DNA of 64,000 nt from Phlebiopsis flavidoalba (taxonomy: Eukaryota; Basidiomycota; Agaricomycetes; Polyporales; Phanerochaetaceae). A program made the translations under genes and the position numbers. The notes beneath the pieces were generated by a model. It saw nothing but the letters and a program-made list of their open reading frames with translations. It ran no database searches and was not told the DNA's origin. Location of the stretch: the NCBI GenBank assembly GCA_035772785.1, contig JAOCPU010000040.1, positions 62,001 through 126,000 of the forward strand, read 5' to 3'. Of the stretch, positions 58,445 through 64,000 are shown piece after piece; the first letter of the stretch is position 1; each line of letters opens with the position of its first letter.

Positions 58445-61400
58445 ACACACTCGAACCACTCCCCTGCGCCCCTTCATTTCACTCCCACCAATGGCGCGCT
58501 CTAATCCGCGTTCGCCCCAAAACCGCCATCTGCCGCATTCACCGCTTTCGACGCAGCTCGCCGTCTAGTACGCAGCACCACGGTAAGCAAATCAACCCCT
58601 CTCGGTTCATTCCATTACTTACTATTGTTTACTTTCAGGTAATGTCTAGCACAATCCGTTCAGCTATCCCGTAGCTGGACTTCGACGTGCTCCATGCACC
58701 CCTTCAACTCAAGCGAACGGGGTCTCTCAAATCTTCAGTAAGTTTTACAACGGTACCGGTTCAAACATTTACTTACTCGTAATGACCCTGTCAGAGAATC
58801 CGTTCAACGCGTTACTTACGCGTCGTTCATTCTGATGAACGGCTGCGAGGTGCCCCGTTCAATCACCGAGAAGACTGATTATGGTGATGGAAACAATAAG
58901 TATATCCCCTTCGTCTGATCGTAGTCACGACACGTATTGATTAATTGTATAGTTCGCCTTTCCGATGCGTTGAAGCGCATTGTAGGGTTGCCGGCGAAAA
59001 CGGCTGGCCTTTGGCCCTACGGGTCCTTTGTCTCACACGGCGACCGAGCCGTTTCGCCGTGACACATACGGACACGCGCAGAACTGCCCGCGCAGTCAAG
59101 TAACGCCGCCAAGAAATGTCTGGCACTAACTGTAAGTGTTTCAATGCTGTTTCGTCACAAAGCTAATGTCTGTGCTATTCTTCTACAGGTTGGTTACACC
59201 TCATTACAATGCGCTGAAGCGCATTGTAGGGTTGCCGGCAAGACAACCGGCCAGTCAGTTACACACACAGACGTCGCTCTGTGCATTCGGTAAGTCAGCT
59301 GTACATTGTCGTTACCAGGCCATACTAATCTACGTGGCAGGTCTATGCACGCAGCGGTGTGTGCCCCTTCGCTGGCCTTGCTACCACAAGTAAACCTGCA
59401 TCGAACGTAAGTGTTTCAATGTCCGTTCATTGCAATGACGTGCTAACGTGCGAAAATACCTTATAGATTATTGACAAACTGTTACAATGCTTTGAAGCGC
59501 ATTGTAGGGTTGCCGGCGAGAACAGATAGCCGCGTCTCGTGAACGAGACGGCTGGCCTGATGTCATAAGACGGCTGACGGGTTAGTTACACGCACAGACG
59601 TCGTTCTGTGCATTCGGTAAGTCAACGGTACATTTTCGTTACTAGGCTATACTAATCTCCATGGCAAGTCTACGCACGCAGCGCACGCCCCTTCGCTGGC
59701 CCGCACCACAAGCGAACCTGCATCGAACGTAAGTGTTTCGATTTACGTTTATTGCAATGACGTGCTAACGCGTGGAACGTACTTTTATAGATCATTTACG
59801 AGCCGTTACAATGCTTCGAAGCGCATTGTAGGGTTGCCCGGCGAGAAAGGATAGCCGTGTCTCGTGAACGGGACGGCTGGCCCGACCCCATAAGTACCGC
59901 GACACCAACGAACGTACGCGGGACCATAAGCTCACCCCTGGCAGAGTGTCCCACACTACATGTAAGTACAGGAACATTAAATTCGCGTCAGTGCGACGAA
60001 TATAACCTGTGTCTATAGATTCATTAATCGTCGATGTGATCTCCCGAAGCGCATTGTAGGGTTGCCGGTAAGACGGCTAACCCTTCGGGCTCAAAAAGGG
60101 AGACACACGCTGAGCCGTGTGCCCACACCATCAAACCTTGAGCTGACCGTGTGCAAGTAAAAAGCGGAGCTGCGTCACCAGTAAGTATGAGTGCTACCCA
60201 TTCATTGCGATAACATGCTCATGTCTTGAATAAGTCCATTGACTCACCATTATAATGCGTCGAAGCGCATTGTAGGGTTGCCGGCATAAGCAGCCGGTAA
60301 CGGGCTCGACGATTTCATCTTACGCGACGGCCGGATGGTTACACTGCGACGCTAGTACCTGTACTCGCTTTTGACCCCAGAGCCGTAGAGTCGTTCTCTA
60401 CAGAGTCTTCTATGCCACGCGTAAGTGCAACACCCATTATCACCTCATTTCGACGGACTAAACCCATGTTGTGTTTGTACAGATTTGTTTAATTGTCGGT
60501 GGGGGTGGGGGACGTCTCGAAGCGCATTGTAGGGTTGCCGGCATGACGGCTGACCCGCGTGATCAGTAAGTCATTAGCGCGTTCTCATTACTGCGTCATA
60601 CTAATTTACATTGTAAGTGAATCAACACAGCGGCCCGCCCGCTTCGTTGGCTTGCATCACCACGACTAAGCCTATATCAAAGGTAAGTGCTCTTGAAATG
60701 CTCGCGTCGCAGTCCGCCGTGATAACGTGCTGACACCCCGTTTGTGTAGGTTGTGGCCGAGCCTTCACAGTGCCTGGAAGCGCATTGTAGGGTTGCCGGC
60801 AAGAACGGCCGGCTATATCCCTCAAATGCAATACCTAGGCCCTTCTCTCGGCGTGGCGGCCGCGGTAACGCTAACGAGGGTGCGCGGAGCCTATGCTCTC
60901 CCCCAGACGAGATAGTCTACACCATGCGTAAGTGCTTCGATCTTATCTCTACATGAGTCTCATCATACTGACCTGTTTTTACAGATTCCTTGTTCGCATT
61001 TTTGTATCTTGAAGCGCATTGTAGGGTTGCCGGTGAAGACGGCGAACCCTTCATTGTGTAGGTCCACGCCGTCAGGCCTTGAGCCAACCATTGACGCGTG
61101 GAGCTGAAACAACGGTATGTATTTAACATATCCGTTTACTATTGTGATGATGTGCTCACAGTTCGCTCAGTCCATTGGCTTGCCGTCACAGTGCGTCGAC
61201 GCGCATTTGTAGGGTTGCCGGAGAGACGGCAAACCTTTCCTTCAAGAATGTAATTGCACTAGGTAAGCCTAATCATTGGAACCATAAGATGTAATCACTC
61301 AGCACTGACCTTGGTTTGCTCTAGATTTCGCTTTTGCGTGTGCGCTGCGCCCGTTCATGACGGGTGTTGTTATTCCTGCATGTCCAGTAAGTCCATCGCG

Positions 61401-61730
61401 AGACATTGGTCTTGGAAATGCTAACCTGGTCTTCATTACATTAGATCGCAGTCGTCTCGGAACGCGACATGCCCATTGGCGTCGGTACACGTCGTTCGAC
61501 GTGAGACGAGCCCGTTCGGTGAGTCCGCAATTGCACTCATTGTTTGCGCGCGGGGTCTAACCAATTTCACTCCCAGTCATTACTCCATGGCCGCCGTCTG
61601 TCGTTGCGCGTGTCGCCACTCGTAAGCCGTGTATGAGCCAAAGCGACATGTCGATTGACAGGTGAGTCGGCATTGTATTAATGCGATCGCTTCGGTATGT
61701 ATTAACCCCTGCGCGGTCGTCCAGCTCCTC
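58445..61730 (+). ncRNA. Candidate multi-intron structured RNA locus with ten hairpin exons
   Basis: About 19 plus-strand introns of 51-67 nt lie in 3.2 kb: 58583-58638, 58738-58794, one ending 58952 with a damaged donor, 59132-59188, 59290-59340, 59407-59466, 59617-59668, 59729-59790, 59962-60018, 60181-60234, 60421-60482, 60566-60617, 60683-60749, 60928-60984, 61115-61170, 61263-61324, 61387-61444, 61519-61576, 61662-61724. Most have CTAAC, CTAAT or CTGAC near the 3' end. Exons are about 60-190 nt. The first ATG in good context (CACCAATGGCG, 58491) opens only 25 codons (MARSNPRSPQNRHLP...) and stops before the first intron; exons 2 and 3 have stops in all frames. The conserved exon core (see repeat entry) is preserved at the nucleotide level while the frame around it is not. 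Non-coding nature is an inference; a rapidly evolving coding gene hidden by indels is the alternative. Confidence 0.55.
58952..61245 (+). repeat. Array of ten 20-nt cores GCGCATTGTAGGGTTGCCGG with hairpin flanks
   Basis: Cores start at 58975, 59219, 59497, 59821 (one extra C), 60049, 60265, 60522, 60780, 61014 and 61201 (one extra T). Spacing is 187-324 bases. Outside the core, sequence diverges except for short flanks. Upstream, arms such as TACAATGCGC (59206) pair with GCGCATTGTA in the core around a TGAA loop. Downstream, GGGTTGCCG pairs with CGGC-N-AACCC or CGGC-N-GGCCT in different copies. The spacing is irregular and the copies sit in exons, so this is not a satellite and not a CRISPR array. 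Confidence 0.9.
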
Positions 61731-63450
61731 GCCCGTCCAATGAGTGGTCGCCGTCGCCGCGCACTCATGGAGCCCGTCAGTGCCATGCGACGTTCCGTGT
61801 GACGGGGCGCCGTCTCCTCATCTCGCCGTCTCGCTCAATGAGCACGCCCGCCCCTCGCCCCGAATCTCGATCGACGACGACGACGAAACGAGACGTGACT
61901 TTAAATGCACCTCTCGCGCTTTATATAAAATCTATTTATTATGTCGCGCAGGTATATGTACAGGTTTCAATTTGTAGTAATAGCTTTGTACTACATCATA
62001 AGGCATTCGAGGGAGGCGGCATCGACTAACCAAATGAATATATCAGACACTTACCAATGCCCCAGTGAGGGCCGGGTTGAACAAGCATCCCCGCCGGCTC
62101 ACAGTGTCAGCCGTGGCGCTACACGCCCCGCCGTGCGCCCGTGTCTATTTGCTGCGGGTGGTTACGTTCGAGTGCGTTGACCTCACGGCTGGTGTGTGCC
62201 GCTCGTGACGCCGTCGCCGTCTCGCAGCCTGTCGATGAGTACGTTGAACTGTTGACGCACGACGAGTAACTAGATAAATAATAAAGTAAGCAGAAACCAA
62301 CCCTAGTAGATGTTGATGATGTACTTATCTGGATTAACAGGCCTCGTTGCGCACTCATGCGCCGTGTCTTTGGTGCGACGTGACGTGACCCTGTAGCCTG
62401 CGTTGACTTCGCGTGAGTAACTGTTGCCTTCTGTTATTGTTGCGTTGGGATGACGTATCGCACACAGCGCAGCACCACGGCGACTCGTCCCTCGTAGGTC
62501 GGCCGCATGTGCACCTTATCTATCCGTCAGCGTCGGCTGGTTGTCGCGTCGTCGATGGGGCTCACCTCCATGGTCATGCCGTTGTAGGTCTCTCTCTGTG
62601 CCTATGTTCTTAGTCTGCTAATGTGCCGTGTAGTGCCCGACGTAAGCGGCGCACGGCTGTGGTCGGCGACGTCCGTGCCGCGGTACACCCCATGTACTCG
62701 TTCGCTGTCCTGGTCCTATGGTGCGTTTTGCCTGTTCTCTTGGTTCAGCGTTCGCTGACGTCCGCACTGGTGTGCTGGCGGTGCCCCTTGATAGATACAG
62801 GGCGACCTGCCCCTCAAGCGAGCCGTGCGGCGTGCAGTCCGAACCATGGACGCTCTCGCCCCACGTCGCAGCGCGTCGATGCAGCGCGTCGATGCGCCGC
62901 GTCTCGTCAATGTACGGTGAGTCGCGTCCGTGACGACGCAAGCCTCACTGACGCGTCCCCCCGTCGTCGTTGATGTTCCCGGGGCATGCGCACGACGCAG
63001 CCCGCCGCCGGGTACGTCTGCGTCTGCTTTCGTTTCGTCTCGTTACTGACTGGACACACAAGGGGGGACGGTGTACGATCCGCCTGTGCTCGTGCTCACC
63101 CACACCGTGGGAGACGCTGCACGACGCCGACCGTCGCATTCTCGGTGAGTTGCCTTGGTCCCTGCTGCTCGTATTCGGCTCGCCTCGCTAAACGGGCATC
63201 GACAGGGCCGTGCGCGACAATGGCTCTTCGTGCCTGCCCGCACCATCCAAGACAAGCGCGACGCCGGCCGTTGCGCTTGCACGGTGAGTTCGTGGGTCTT
63301 GTTCTTCCTCTTAATCAATGTCACAGGGCTTCCGCGCACGACGTTTGTGCGAGACCGTCGCCTCCTTGCGGTGGTCGACGCCTTGATGTAGTCGCGCCGC
63401 CCGTCTTCTTCGACCCCGTCGGTGCGTGCTCGTGTCCCATTCGCCGCGAC
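61731..63450 (+). other. Continuation of intron-like tract, GC-rich, no known protein
   Basis: Further GT-AG units occur (about 63145-63206 and 63281-63327). A TTTATATAAAATC box at 61920 could be a promoter or an AT-rich 3' end signal. An AT-rich patch (61905-62060) separates it from the array. Long open frames (for example 62986-63864) are compositional. Nothing is recognised. Confidence 0.35.
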
Positions 63451-63707
63451 CCGCGTGAACGACCGTCTCGTCTACAACTTGCCACCGCGGCCTTGGGTAG
63501 CAAACCGACGCCGCGAGATCTACACAGTCGTCAGTTCAAAGTCCTGTCGTTAATAGTAAAAGACTTGCGCACCATTGAATACCCCCAACCCAAAGCGCCG
63601 CCGTGGTATGAACACGCGCGACGGCGGGAGCGTCCGACGTTTGAGCTCTTCAGCGTGACTCTCGATCTCGCCCGCCAAGCTCCGCCACGCACGCGACACT
63701 CTCGTCC

Positions 63708-64000
63708 GTCGCGGCCGCGGAACGTGAAGCCGACGTCCGCCGCGGCCTGCACGAGCGCCGCCTCGTCGGGGCTCTGCGCCTTGTACTCGAGCGCGCCCGT
63801 CGCAGGGGTCGCGTCGACACGACGCCAGGACTTGGACACCACTTGTGGCAGAGCGCAAGCGTGAGCCAGAAGCCGTTGCAGCGCGCGCGCCTGCCCGTAG
63901 TCGCGCGCGTTCGTGTCCGCGTTCACCGCGGTCGCCTTCGCGATGTCGCCCGAGAGCACCGAGTCCCTGAAACCGCCGGAGCACAGCCGTTCGCGAGCTT
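63708..64000 (-). pseudogene. Partial second copy of the P4-ATPase nucleotide-binding region
   Basis: From 63708 to the window end the sequence repeats 48642-48918 of the P4-ATPase gene in the same orientation, differing by scattered indels and a few substitutions. The minus-strand translation contains [20 protein letters not shown] and VGFTFRGRD, the P4 N-domain motif, and upstream MLSGDIAKA. Homology stops abruptly at GTCGCGGCCGCGG (63708); beyond it the frame runs into unrelated sequence (GRECRVRGGAWR), where the main copy continues into KDVIYV. So the 3' part of the gene is missing here and the 5' part would lie past base 64000. It may be a truncated segmental duplicate, or a haplotype or assembly join. 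Confidence 0.8.

Noticed and set aside
58975..61221. CRISPR array
   Set aside because: Ten repeats with a conserved 20-nt core, but spacers are 170-300 nt, irregular and contain eukaryotic introns; no cas genes; the host is a fungus.
61910..61935. TATA box of a further gene
   Set aside because: TTTATATAAAATC is followed by no recognisable start or CT block and could equally be a 3' AT-rich signal.
62986..63864. 292-codon plus-strand open frame
   Set aside because: Runs through likely introns and then antisense through the P4-ATPase duplicate, so it is compositional.

Overview
The window is nuclear DNA of a filamentous basidiomycete, most likely an Agaricomycete. The evidence is the very short GT-AG introns (about 50-65 nt, with CTAAC/CTGAC-like branch sites), genes packed on both strands, and several families I know mainly from mushroom-forming fungi (a DUF6534-like membrane protein, TKL-type kinases with an HGDLH catalytic loop, a CCCH-ankyrin-AAA+ protein). 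I see no rRNA, convincing tRNA or CRISPR array. Almost every conserved gene is interrupted by single-base insertions or deletions, often next to homopolymers (septin, Aha1 and App1 included). I read these mostly as sequencing or assembly error, so CDS spans below run from first to last recognisable codon, introns and frame breaks included.

Layout. 1-24.4 kb: a SNF2 ATPase (minus, cut by the left edge) diverges from an F-box/WD40 protein; then an SH3 membrane protein, a large CCCH-ankyrin-AAA+ protein, a glutaredoxin-like protein, a CCHC zinc-knuckle protein, two small membrane proteins, a DUF6534-like 7-TM protein, a CHK/APH-fold kinase-like protein and a small secreted protein. 24.4-41.2 kb: two related TKL-type kinases in opposite orientation about 10 kb apart, enclosing a secreted App1-like phosphatase, a Ser/Arg-rich hypothetical protein, a 104-bp tandem duplication and a non-autonomous hAT-type transposon (615 bp, 8-bp target duplication); an aldo-keto reductase follows. 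42.3-51.1 kb: septin (Cdc10-like), the Hsp90 co-chaperone Aha1 with an unusual C-terminal membrane anchor, and a P4-ATPase lipid flippase.

51.1-63.7 kb is the odd part. It holds no protein I recognise, but dozens of plus-strand intron-like units (GTRAGT ... CTAAC/CTGAC ... YAG) separating short exons, many of them tandem duplicates. The best-defined piece (58.36-61.73 kb) has a TATA box, a pyrimidine-rich start region, about 19 introns in 3.2 kb and ten copies of the 20-nt core GCGCATTGTAGGGTTGCCGG. Seven of the ten cores start exactly 31 nt after a 3' splice site, and the core forms two adjacent hairpins whose second stem changes in a pairing-preserving way between copies. No long open frame runs through the exons. 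I infer a structured, probably non-coding, multi-intron RNA locus; this is the main candidate for something undescribed.

The last about 290 bases repeat an internal piece of the P4-ATPase gene 15 kb away, so the window ends inside a second, partial copy (segmental duplication, pseudogene or haplotype/assembly artefact).
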